From NCBI GenBank assembly GCA_003184365.1, contig NKYR01000020.1, positions 68,116-132,115 on the forward strand: a stretch of DNA of 64,000 bases. Direction: 5' to 3'. The stretch comes from Evernia prunastri (taxonomy: Eukaryota; Ascomycota; Lecanoromycetes; Lecanorales; Parmeliaceae). The notes beneath the pieces were generated by a model that saw only the letters and a program-made list of their open reading frames with translations, did no database searches and was not told the DNA's origin. Below are positions 23,134 to 34,266 of this stretch, one piece after another (positions within the stretch are counted from its first letter, which is position 1; each line of letters begins with the position of its first letter). The translations under genes were made by a program, and so were the position numbers.

Positions 23134-24891
23134 ATGTCTCCTAGATCAATTACAAATGGCGTTCCCAATGGCATGCCACTGACCGAATATTCTGCCAATC
23201 CCACCTCAGACAAGACCGCAGCTTCCTCATCAGTGCCGGAAGCATTTTTGCTCTCTGACGGCCACCCAGACGTAGGCAACACCTCTTGGCAATCTCAAGC
23301 CCAGTACTAATCAGACACGAGTAGTATCTCCGCCTGATCCTTACTTCCCGAGTGTATGAGGTTGTCAAAGAAACTCCTCTCACACCAGCCATCAACATCA
23401 GCAATCGGCTAGAATGCAAAGTCCTCCTCAAAAGAGAAGACCTCCAGCCTGTGTTCAGCTTCAAATTACGAGGGGCATACAATAAGATGGCACATCTCAA
23501 CTCTGAAGAGAGGTGGAAGGGAGTGGTCGCCTGCTCAGCTGGTGAATGAGGCAGCAAATCCTTCTCCAGCTCTGAGCTGAGAGAATATAGGGAACCATGC
23601 TCAGGGAGTCGCGTATTCTGCACGCCACCTCAAAATACCTGCTACCATCGTCATGCCCCTAGGAACCCCTCCAATAAAACATCTGAACGTCTCCCGACTG
23701 GGTGGTTCTGTTGTACTACATGGGGACGATTTCGATACAGCGAAAAGTGAAGCACACCGCCTGGAGAAGCTGCACGGTCTCACCAATATTGCACCTTTCG
23801 ATGATCCTTATGTCATTGCAGGGCAAGGTACAATAGCTATGGAGCTGCTGCGGCAAACGAATCTGCAAGAATTAGAAGCAGTCTTCTGTTGCGTTGGTGG
23901 TGGTGGGCTGATAGCCGGCCTGGGTGTATATATCAAACGCATTGCTCCACATGTCAAGATCATTGGTGTGGAGACTTACGATGCCAATGCGATGGTGCAG
24001 TCCCTCAAGAAAAAGCAAAGGGTGGTCTTGAAAGAAGTCGGCTTGTTCGCAGACGGTGCTGCAGTCAAAACCGTCGGCGAAGAGACATTTCGGCTGTGTT
24101 TGGAGGTCGTGGACGATGTCATCGAAGTATCAACAGATGAGACATGTGCAGCGATTAAAGACGTATTTGAGGACACAAGATCTATCGTTGAGCCGGCTGG
24201 CGCTCTAGCTTTGGCCGGTTTGAAGAAGTATGTATCGCGGAACCCATCTACTAATTCTAAGAGACAGTTAGTTGCACTGGCTTCAGGTGCGAACATAAAT
24301 TTTGACCGCTTACGGTTTGTTGCCGAGCGTGCCGCTTTGGGTGAACAGAAAGAAGCATTGCTTGGTGTCAATATTCCCGAGAAGCCAGGAGCTTTCGCTG
24401 AGCTTGTCAAGGCTGTACCAATGCATTCCGTGACCGAATTCAGCTATCGGTATGCCAAAGAAGAGTCTGCCAATATTCTTATGGGCATATCTATCAATGC
24501 ATCTACACGGTCGACGGAGCTTCCAGCCTTGATCCAACGTCTAGGTCGAGATGGTATGGAGGCCGTGGACCTCAGTGGAGACGAACTGGCCAAGTCTCAT
24601 TTGAGGTATCTCGTTGGTGGCCGTAGTGGTGTCCAAAACGAGCGCCTATACATGTTCGATTTTCCGGAGCGACCAGGAGCATTGATTAAATTCTTGACTA
24701 CCTTGCGATTGGATCAAAATATATCGCTCTTCCACTATCGTAACCATGGAGGTGATATCGCCAAGGTGCTAGCTGGCATCCAGTGCCCCATAGCCGAGAA
24801 GGAAGAGATGGAGGGATTCCTATCGAAGCTGGGCTATCCTTTCACGGATTGTACAGACTCGCCTACATACCGGATGTTTCTTCGGGAGTAG
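23134..24891 (+). CDS. ilv1: Threonine dehydratase (deaminase), biosynthetic
   Basis: Three exons (23134-23271, 23325-23541, 23591-24891) give 551 aa. The PLP lysine lies in SFKLRGAYNKM; the phosphate loop is CVGGGGLIAGLG; the substrate loop is CSAGNHAQGVA, created by the second splice. Two ACT-like regulatory repeats follow (LLGVNIPEKPGAF and YMFDFPERPGALIKF), the usual isoleucine feedback module. It converts L-threonine to 2-oxobutanoate, the first step of isoleucine synthesis, normally in mitochondria. The start is the ATG at 23134; the N-terminus (MSPRSITNGVPN) is a weak presequence, typical of filamentous fungal orthologues. Reading without introns suggests frame breaks, but both junctions resolve them. 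Confidence 0.95.
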
Positions 24892-25731
24892 AGTGGTTTT
24901 GACGAGGTGAGGGCGCTTAGGCTTCAAGGGAATTGATGCCATGGTATGTATCGAGTTCACCAAATTCTGGTGACATATGCAGCCAGATACTGGACCTTGA
25001 TAGTCGACAATAGCTTCAGACCACATGCTTTTGACAGTGGACCGTCTTGAATATAATCCTGCTGCGTTCCAGGTACCAAGGCTGACTATTGCATCTGAAC
25101 CGCGATCAATCTCAGTCAAGGATCTAGAAGACTTGCGGAATGCACAAACATAGAACAAAGGTGGCTTGCAATCCAAACAGAAGTCAGCATGTCTTGTCGG
25201 ATAGCTCTCTTCAGCTGTAAGCTGCCCCTCTTGTACTGCTATGACAGGACACCTGCTATCACCGGGTGTTCCCCTCGAAATCCAGGGATCAAGGGCTGAC
25301 TACTTCCATTAACCCCTTTTCGGGAAAAATAAATAATTGATATCTTGATCTTGCCATTCTGTGTCAAAACAATGAAGTTGGTCTAGGCTCGCTTTTTGAT
25401 TGTGCCTTGACACAGGTGGCATTCATTGCTCAAATCTGTTTGTTGGTGCCAGACAACACTAGAAAGGAGACTTAAACGGATGCAGAATGGACATTAATGT
25501 CAAGGTGTTTCACAGGTTTGCAGAGGCTGCAGTGTCAGGAAGGATACTGCTGTAATACTTATTGTGTTGGATTCTTTTCATAATCATATTCACTGCATTA
25601 CTCAACACGTCGCGGTAGAGAATCAACACGTCGTGGTGAAGTGAAAACTTCCTATTTATTGCCCACAATGAAACATAGGTACACTCTCTATCGCTGCACT
25701 CCGCACAATACACCTACGCCTGGATCACAAG
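24892..25731. other. Intergenic between ilv1 and the GT2 gene
   Basis: About 840 bp with no gene signal. A small local repeat (caacacgtcg(c/t)ggt) occurs at about 25601-25640. Confidence 0.45.
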
Positions 25732-27846
25732 ATGGGTCTTCAGGTTCCCAGCAATACAGCTGAGCTTGTAGGGCTTACAGCTGCAATCTTCTTCGCCTGC
25801 CTTTACCTGCAACCACTCCTGCAACCACTGAGTACTCAGCGTTACCAGTTCATCCGGACGAACTGGTACATATGCATTGTTGCTGCTTTTGATCTCCGTC
25901 TTTCTACCAACTCGAAGATATTTATCTCCTTGTTCCTGTTTCGATATGCACGACTCATCATTAATCTGGTAGCCTACCTCCGCTATAAGCCAACCGCTGT
26001 CCCAGACTCTCCAACTCTGACCGCAAAAGATGTCACAGTTATCGTGCCAACAGTGGAACCATACGGCGAGGATTTTGAGGAATGTATCCAATCAATCCGC
26101 CACAACAGACCTGGCAAGGTCATCGTGGTCACTGCTGGGCCAGGAAATTACGACAGAGCGGTCGAAAGCATCGGCAAATACCCGGACGTACTCATCAAGA
26201 ACTGCCAATTTCAGAACAAGAGAAGACAGACGAACGAGGCGTTATCAGAGGTATGGAAAGAGGCAGAATGGAAGAAGTGTGCTACACAGAAGCAACGTGC
26301 CAAAGGCGATCAAACCTCTTTTCTTCCCCCCCGCCCCCTTTCCCCCTTCATATTCCCAGATCTGATAAGAGACAGAATGATTGATGCTACACAGAGACCC
26401 AGTCTTCCAAAGTCGATCGAACCCTTTTCTTCTTTTTCTCCTCCCTCCCTCATCTTTCCAGCTATAAAAATATTTTCAATTAGAAAAAGAGGCAGAATGG
26501 GTGAAGAGTGCTGCACAAAAATCACTGTTCCAAAGGCTATCGAACCCTTTTTCTTCTTTTCCCCCCTCATCTTTCCACCTATAAATATCTTTTCCAGTTA
26601 TAAAAAGAGGCAGAATGGGTGAAGGGTGCTACACAGCAATCATTGTTACAAAGGCGATCGAACCACTTTTCTTTAACCCCCCGCTTCCCCCCCCCCAATT
26701 TTTTCTCATCTTCCTAGCTATTCCTACCCGCGAAGTTTCTGCTAACCCTCAACGATCTTCTAGGTAGACACACCCATCACAGTCCTCTGTGACGACCACG
26801 TCTTCTGGCCCCCGGCCCTTCTCCCCAACATCCTCGCCCCCTTCGAAGACCCCAACGTGGGCTGCGTCGGCACGAAGAAGCGCGTGAAGCGGATCGACTC
26901 GGAATCGGAAGTGGCAAACTATTTCAACGTGCTCGGCTGTCTCTACCTGATGCGGCACAACTTCGAGCTCGCCGCCACCAACAGCATCGACGGAGGCGTC
27001 TTCGTCATCTCGGGCCGCACTTCAGCCCACCGCACGCCCATCCTGACAGACCCATCTTTCCGCACCGGCTTCATTAACGAATACCTTCCCTTCAGCCGCA
27101 TCGGTCCGCTCAACGCGGAAGACGACAACTTCGTCACCCGCTGGACCGTCGACCGCGGCTGGCGCATCAAATTCCAGTGCTCGGACGCCGCCTGCATCAC
27201 CACCACGGTAGGGGTATACCCCAAGTTCTTCTACCAGTGCGCGCGCTGGGCCCGGACGACCTGGCGCAGCAACCCGCGGAGTCTCTGCTCGGCGCAGATC
27301 TGGCGGACCCAGCCGTACTGCATCTACGCCGTCCATCTCACCTCGCTGATCAATTTCGCCCTGTTCTACGACGCCGCCCTGGTCTACACTCTCTTCCGCG
27401 CCCTCTCCGACGGAGCGGAAGCGGACGCCACTCGCTTCATCACCACCTCAGCCGGGATCATCGTCCTTACAATCTGGATGCTCGGCTCCAAACTCGTGAA
27501 AACCTGGCCGCATTTCCGGGAACACCCCCGCGATCTCCGCTTCCTGCCCCTCTGCATCCTCTTCGGCTGGGCACACTCGTTCATCAAACTGTGGGCTCTG
27601 GTCACGTTCTGGGATGTAGCGTGGGGGTCGCGTACCCTCCTCAACGGCGGTGACGGCATGGGTGCGGGCCTGAGTGGTGGGGTGAAGGAGGGGGCGTTGA
27701 AGGGTATGAATGGGCGGAAGCAGGGGGCGTTGGAGGGTGTGGATGGGCGGAAGAAGGGTATGTCAGACGCAAAGACGAAGAATGGAGGGGTGTCAAAGGG
27801 CGTGAATAGGGCGAATGGGGGGAATTACCGCCGCCGACGGGGTTAA
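25732..27846 (+). CDS. Family-2 glycosyltransferase (ZtGT2-like polysaccharide synthase)
   Basis: Two exons (25732-26250, 26764-27846) give 533 aa. N-terminal helices (LVGLTAAIFFACLYLQPLL, FISLFLFRYARLIINLVAYL) precede a GT-A domain: VTVIVPTVEPYGEDF, DxD-like CDDH (183-185), EDD (292-294), and QCARW (331-335), the QxxRW signature of processive synthases. Two or three C-terminal helices follow. The architecture matches the hyaluronan/cellulose-synthase-like fungal GT2 proteins, including Zymoseptoria ZtGT2, needed for hyphal growth on surfaces; the product is not known. The last ~55 residues are Gly/Lys-rich imperfect repeats (MNGRKQGALEGVDGRKKG). The single intron is 513 nt and filled with repeats. 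Confidence 0.88.
26251..26763 (+). repeat. Four-copy tandem repeat filling the GT2 intron
   Basis: Four degenerate units of roughly 105-130 bp. Each starts near agaggcagaatgg (26262, about 26371, 26491, 26610), then has g(c)tacacag, caaaggcgatcgaaccc, a CT-rich run and, in most units, a gctataaatat-like block. The first unit overlaps the splice donor. The real branch site and acceptor (gctaac ... ttctag) lie after the last unit. Confidence 0.85.
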
Positions 27847-28624
27847 GAGGAAGGTGGGGCCCGAGTAGGATGAAGTGATGGAAGGATAGGTACGGTTTCC
27901 CACCCCCCCTGGAAGATGACGTCTTAAGGGACATGAGTCCCGTGGAAGATGTCAGTTGCAGCTGCTAACTTGTATCAGGACGGCGAATGAACACGGGAAG
28001 AAGCCTGAAGAAAATGGCTATGTAACGGGCTATGAGATGGGATGATATGAGATAGGATGATATGAGATACGAGATGTGATGATTCGAGATACGAGATATG
28101 AGATGAGATAGATGGATGCCGCAAGGCAATTATGACATGATACCCGGATAGAGAGACAGTTAATGGCACGATACCCAGATAGAGAGGCAATTATGACACG
28201 ATACCCACCCAGAGCGACAATTAATGGCCCGATACCCAACCATAGAGTGAAACCTTCCCAATTTCAATAAACGATTCTAGTCGTAACTTATATACTCTAC
28301 AAACCCCACTCAAAGCCTCCTGAACCTCCTGAACCCGATGAACCCGAAAAAAAAAAAGGTCTCGACAAATTATAGGATTTACGCCTGAGAAAATGCTAAC
28401 AGAAGTAGAAAATAACTACCGCCCTCGAAATCCAACGCTAGAATCTCCCCATCTCTAACAGAAAAAAAGCGCCGATAAATGAGGGACTACACCTGACAAA
28501 GACATCAACAGGATCTTGGGATCACACCCTTGAGAACCGACATAAAGACCTCCCATCTCTGACAAGAGACAACGCCAACAAATGAGTGACTACACCGGCG
28601 AAAAGGATCAACAAATCTGGGATC
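27847..28624. other. Intergenic with short tandem repeats
   Basis: Between the convergent GT2 and ligase genes. It contains gatgatatgagatacgag-type purine-rich repeats at about 28030-28110 and a ~30-bp tandem repeat (separate entry). No gene. Confidence 0.55.
28125..28248 (+). repeat. ~30-bp tandem repeat, four copies
   Basis: Four imperfect units of 30-31 bp, each with caattatgac/ttaatggc, the core acgataccc and a gatagagag tail. The units decay towards the right. Confidence 0.8.
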
Positions 28625-31051
28625 TCACACCCTCAGAGGCGGCGCCAGAACCTCCGTCTCCGAGGACACATCACAGCCATAGACCTCTTTGATGACGTAG
28701 GTCGAAGCGGCCAAGTCGGGATCTTTGTCCGGCAAAGGGTCGAAGGACCCTGGGATTTTGATCCCGAGCAGCCAAGTGTCCACGTTCCTGTGGCCGAAAT
28801 TCTGGGGGTTGATAACGATGGCCTCGCCCTGGCTGTGCGATTTGCTGCAGCACTCTGTGTCTTCTTCGGCGTCGCTGGATACAGAGCTTGCTGTGGTTGG
28901 TGGAGCCAGATGGCTCGATGCCGTCCCGTCATGTCCGGAATCGGTTGTCCCCGCGGGGCTAGAGATGGGCGTGGACATGGCTCGCCAGTGTTCATAGAGG
29001 AGTTCGGTGGCTTTGATGAAGAGCCTCCAACTTTGAGCCAGTTTGGATGTCCTTCGGGCCGATTGCAACTCTGAATTTGCCCGCTCTTTGAGTACTTTTC
29101 TCAAGATCTTGCCGGCAGGGTTTTTAGGGATTGAGTCGACAAAGACGACGCCTCCGTCTAAGCTCTTGTATCTCGCCAGGTAGTTGGACATATGGTTCTT
29201 GATGTCGGCCAGGTCGATTTCGCTGCCGGGCACTTTGACAATGTAGGCTCGAGGGGCCTCGGTGGTGTCGTCTTTGGGGTGTAGGATACCGATGACAGCA
29301 GCGTCCAAGATGTCGGGGTGTAGCATGAGGACTGCTTGGAGTTCAGCTGGTGAAACCTGCCAACCACGGACCTTTATCATCTCCTGTTACCGCAGAGTCA
29401 GCAACTGTCAGATATGGCACACACATTGATGGGATAGGCGACCAAATCTGAAAGAATGTCCAACCTTTGCACGATCAACGATGTAGTACTTTCCACCATC
29501 CCTGTATCCAACATCGCCAGTCCTCAGCCAGCCCTCAGCATCTATCATTGCTCTACTGGCTTCAGGGTTTCCCAGGTAGCCTTGCATGACAAGAGGTCCT
29601 CTGACGTAGATCTCGGCTTGTTCCTCATCTCGATCGACGATACTGCCATTTTGGGCGACGAGTCTGGTGACTAGATCAGCCACTTGTCGTGAGAACATTG
29701 GAAAACATCTCACCTGGCTTCCATTCCCGGTAGCAACTTGCCCACACTGCCGGTGTGGTCTGTATCAGGCCAGAGAAAAGTAGTGATCCAACCCGACTCG
29801 GTCATCCCCCAAACCTGCACCACCCTCGCAACAGGTGCCAAGAGACGGAAGAAGGCATCTTGAGCCCTCTCGTCCAACGGAGAGCCGGCACACCAAACCA
29901 ACCGGAGAGAAGCTAGCAATTCCTTCGTCGTTGCCTCTCCTTTCATGAGTGCATTCAAGATGGCGGGTACCAATGGCGTTTCAGTAATCTCATACTGGTG
30001 AATGATCGATAAATACCTCTGCTGCTCGAAGCGGCGCATTATGTAGGTCGGAATACCTTCTCGGAGAGGTGCGAGGTGTGCAAGTGGAAAGGCAAAGGCG
30101 TGAAACTCCGGTAGACTGATCAGACGAGATACCTGTTTGACAAGTGTTAATATTGCGCAATAGCCTCCGAGGGCTGAAAGGTAGGCCCACCTTGTAGGGC
30201 TTCTCCTTGCTATCTTCTAACATAATTCCCTGCATCACGAAGGTGTGGTGAGAGATCATGGCCGCTTTCGGTAGACCGGTGGTGCCACTGGTGGAAAGCA
30301 AAGCAGCCGTCGTATTCTTTGCTTCTTCCTCGCTCGCAAATCGTACCCAATCTCGCTCCCCGTGGTTCAAGAGCTCTTGGACCGAGCTGCACGAAAATCT
30401 TGGGACCGTGCGAGATTTGAGCAGACGGCGAGGGTCTGTGTCTAATGCGAATACTTTGGACGCTGGTACCCCATACTCTCCCACTTGGGCGACTAAGGGG
30501 AGAAGTTCGTACTCTGTGATTAGAAACCGAGCTCTGGTGCTCTGCATGTGATGCCTCAGCTCTGAATGCGTGTATCCCGGATTGGAGCCTGTGAATCGCC
30601 CTCCTGCGCCGATGATGCCAAGGAAAAGCATGGTGTACATTATCTAGCCCTGTCAGCTCTGCTAAGGTGCTGCTCGCCATTCAGCTGATGAACTCAAGGC
30701 AGCCGAATGGAAAAGAACTCTTGAGCTCACATCATTGAAAGCATGGACGCACACGCAGTCTCCTGGCTTCAACCCCACGGCCTTCCAGCCAGCGACGAAC
30801 TTCCTCACATACGTCCGCGCTTCCTTGGCTGATATCGACCTTTGGCCATTCTCCGGATCGATGTAAATCTTCTTGTCTTGATCGTAGCCACCGTTGCCGA
30901 AAATCCATGAGACCAAGTCCATCTTGGAGGCTTTTTCCACCGGGTCCTCAAGAATCCAGGTCGTGGATTTCTTTCTTCGTTTGAAAAATTTGCGAATCTT
31001 GGCGAGTGGAAAGAGAGTGGAGAGGAAGACATACTTGTTGCTGCGAGACAT
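28625..31051 (-). CDS. AMP-dependent acyl-CoA / 4-coumarate-CoA-ligase-like enzyme
   Basis: Five exons (30731-31051, 30191-30643, 29714-30132, 29465-29663, 28625-29383), all in phase, give 716 aa. The ANL-superfamily motifs are present: P-loop STSGTTGLPK (about 224-233), VWGMTESG, GWLRTGDVGY, hinge region KVRGWQVSPAELQ and the catalytic lysine in NPAGKILRK. The enzyme would adenylate a carboxylate and load it on CoA; 4CL-type fungal members act on aromatic or fatty acids, often in peroxisomes. No PTS1 is visible (C-terminus APPLRV). Two unusual parts are a basic N-terminal stretch (IRKFFKRRKKSTTW) and a ~150-residue Ser/Thr-rich C-terminal extension. An upstream ATG at 31195 is possible but less likely. 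Confidence 0.88.
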
Positions 31052-31921
31052 AGGGTAGACATAGGTTAGATCGGCTGGATAGAAAGTCAAGAGCGACCTA
31101 AGCCGTGCTCGGGACAGGGCGTGATGTGGATGGCAATGGCTAAACGGCGCTATGGATGTCGGTTCGGCGTGGCTCGGGTGTGCCTTCCTTGACATGTCCG
31201 AAGGAAGGCGCAGCCAATAATAGGTCTTCTGAGATCCATCTCCGAGCAGGAACGAATAAGCGAGTCAGACGAGTAATGCGGGAAGATATCCAAGTGCTGC
31301 CAGGCTTACGGCACGGTTCTCTTGGGATTCATGGTATTTGTAATTGGAAGAGCTGATGATGGGGTACAGCTTTTGATTGAGGGTGTGAGAATGTAAGAAG
31401 GTGAGAAGGAAGTGGAATTGGTGGTGGGGTACTATGGGTACTATGGGGGTGGGGTCTGAGGGTCTGAGGGACTGAGACGAGGAAAGCAAGTGTCACGTGG
31501 CCCCCCGTGGACCATTCACTCCATTCATGTATCTTGACGCCATGTCGCAGAGCCCGCTGCAGGAAAAGGGATTGGCTGAGTGGGCTTGAAGCCAGGTGGA
31601 TGGGGGCCTTTATTTCGAGGATGTCTGCCTCCACGTGAGAAGGTAGGGGGAAAACCTGGGCCAATGATATGCACGGTCACGCTCCGAGAAAGACTTGGGC
31701 GCTTAAGGAAGGTTCTTCATGTGTGGCAGCATCCTTTTCCTCTTCTTCTTCCTTTTCTTCTTCCTTTTCTCCTTCTACTTCCTCTTCGAATCTTGGATCG
31801 AGACTCGAGAGGGTGTAGAGCAGAATGATGGAGACGAATCGGCGAATTAAGTTATGTACTGTATTTAGAATTTGAAGGATTGCGACAAAAAAGAGTTAGC
31901 TCGTGATTGTAGGATTCACCG

Positions 31922-32066
31922 AGAGAAGCATGAGTATGATGAGTATGATAAGTATGATGAGTAAGTATGATAAGTACGTATGATGAGTACGTATGATGAG
32001 CATGATGAGTAGGATGAGTATGATGAGTATAACATGTACATGTGATGAGTACGTACGTATGATGAG
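31922..32066 (+). repeat. gatgagtat minisatellite
   Basis: Imperfect tandem array of 9-12-bp units based on gatgagtat/gataagtacgt, about 145 bp long. It gives Tyr/Ser-rich frames on the reverse strand that are artefacts of the repeat. Confidence 0.75.
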
Positions 32067-32382
32067 GGATGAAGCTGATGAAGGATGATAATGATTGATG
32101 CTATTGGTATGTAGGAGAGTAATTGGGGCGGGGAGTGCAGGGTCTTGGCGATGAGATTGCATACATCAGGCATGAAAAATCGAGAAAATACTCCGGAGGT
32201 GTCGCGGATTTGTATTTGATTCGTCCCATTACTACGCGATTCCAAATGATTGGGAAGTTGGGAATATCTCACCTCATTATTTTACCTTCTATTATTTATT
32301 TATTTCTGTTCAGGTAGGTAATACATAATGGACGATAAATAATTACAGTAATCATCTCGATGACTCTAGGCAAGAAAAGGAA

Positions 32383-32523
32383 ATGCCAGCGATGCCATTC
32401 AAGCCAACCTACGCTTGTACATACTGCATGCAAGCATCCAGTGTCTGCGCCATGCGCCATCTTGAGCGCCATCCTGACCCTAAGTCTATTCGTAGTTTAG
32501 AGTGTGCAAAATGTAGAGTGTAG
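32383..32523 (+). CDS. Candidate zinc-knuckle-like micro-ORF, 46 aa
   Basis: An ATG at 32383 opens a 46-codon frame ending at TAG 32521-32523. It contains ACTYC, then RHLERH, then ECAKC: C-x2-C, H-x4-H and C-x2-C, suggestive of one or two small zinc-binding units. No neighbouring exon is evident, so it may be a true micro-protein, a gene remnant, or chance. It lies in a 3.2 kb gene-free stretch. Confidence 0.3.
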   Translation: MPAMPFKPTYACTYCMQASSVCAMRHLERHPDPKSIRSLECAKCRV

Positions 32524-34266
32524 AACGTAAAGTGTAGAGTAAATCGAGACGTGACCATCGATGTGACCAAGTCTCTTGACAAATAAATATATCTTAAATG
32601 TCACCCAACAAATGCTCAACCTACCTACCTTACCTTACCACTCTAATTCCCTTATTCTCACTCATCGACATCGACATCAACACCTCCATAAACCTTATCG
32701 CTTATCGACCTCGCCGCCCATAGAAACCCTCTCTATCCTTGCCAGCTCTGACTACCTACCTATTCCCTTGTCCATCTACCAGCGCCACTGAATCCTCATC
32801 CTCGTCCCCAACTTCCCAATCCTTCCTCCTCACTTCCTCCACCATTACATACCTATCTCATTCCATCGCTCCCTTCCTCCATCCTCCAAAAAAATATCCT
32901 CTTCCAGTGAGCTGACAGTTCCACACCCGCACCCCCATGGACAAAAGAAGCGTGGAAAGGAATGTCTGTCTGACTTCCTACTCAACATGGACTGAGCTGA
33001 CCCAGGCTTTGTGGGAGCAAGAAAGAACTTGTTCGGAGATGGCCCTTTTGTCCTCCGCCATTCTTGATGCTCTCATTTATGCAATCGGAAATCTCTATTC
33101 TTCCAGTCCCTATTCATCGTATTCCTGGGCCCAAATGATTGATTCGTTCTGTGGCAAAGAATTAAAACAAACTTGGCCCTGATCGCACACCAGCACGAAA
33201 TACAAGCACGAAATTGAGCATTATGTTATGCGCCTCCCAAACTTATTAAGTATTAGAAAGAAGCTTTCCAGTCCTTACAAGGTTCTTTAAGATCCGGGCC
33301 TACCTTGTAGCGCTGATCGAAGCATCGATCGCCCGGACGCCAAGCGTTCCGGCCAAGGCCCTCGCTGAGGCTCGAGCTCAAGCGCCGCCCCCTGCACTTC
33401 ACATCTTGAATCCAGTCGACATTTGACAATGACTTGACTGTATAAGGGAATTTGGAGGCAAAATTGTCGATGTAGGCATGGATCTTGCAAGCGATTGAGA
33501 GAAGTCGCTCCACGACAGTCTTGGCGATGCAAGCCATCCAGCAGGTTGTCATTCATGGTACGAGAAGGTTTGAGGCATACGACAAACAAAGAATTTGAAG
33601 CCGGCTGGCATGCTACATTTTGCATCCGGGATTGATTCTCACGCCCAGAAATGTTTCGATGAGTGGAAGTGCAAGCAAGCTCCAACTACTTGAGGTACCA
33701 GTCATGTTTAATGCCAGATTACTGTCTATCTCCAGAACCCTTTGAGCCCGTCTCTTCCACACATGCGAAGGACCGAGAGGCTTCTACTCCTGTCGTTTGC
33801 CGTCATCTGGGTTTGATTCCTTTGTTTTCTACGAACAGTCTTTGTCTGCAGATCGATCTTACCAAAGTCTGGTTACAGATGCACTGGTCTCAGCCAAGTG
33901 TGGTCATTGTTCTCTGTCCTTCTCTACCTTTCGTGCCACCGTTCGCGGTGCCCTTGAGCCATTGAATGCCGGTAAGTCTAGAGAGAATTTCCGAAGGTTT
34001 TGGTTCAGTCATTACTTGCTTTGGAGCATTATTGGTCAGCCTGTATATGTGCTAAGACGCGAAATCTTCCCAACGCCGACCACCCACGAGTGCAGTAAGC
34101 ATGATGTTGGAAATTTTTCGATCCATTTGGAACTGATATCGTAGCGGCATGAACTGTCGCGGGAGGAGATGTCATTGGTTCCTTACCTATTGATAGATCT
34201 CGAGATTCAGCTAGGTTTCTAGGAAAAGGGTCGCTAATTGCAGGAAACATCCAGTGGTCTGCGAAC

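Larger units (their letters stand above)
31052..34266. other. Gene-poor stretch
   Basis: About 3.2 kb. It contains a CT-rich tract at about 31735-31790, a gatgagtat minisatellite, a zinc-knuckle-like micro-ORF (both listed), tgtagagtgta repeats at about 32512-32545 and tacctacctta motifs near 32620. No larger gene can be supported. Confidence 0.5.

Noticed and set aside
23280..23600. Apparent frame breaks in the threonine dehydratase
   Set aside because: Two ordinary introns (23272-23324 and 23542-23590) restore YLRLILTSR and CSAGNHAQG; the gene is intact.
28000..28250. Possible CRISPR-like array
   Set aside because: The units are directly adjacent without unique spacers, and the genome is eukaryotic.
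31922..32272. Tyr/Ser-rich reverse-strand frames
   Set aside because: Direct product of the gatgagtat minisatellite.
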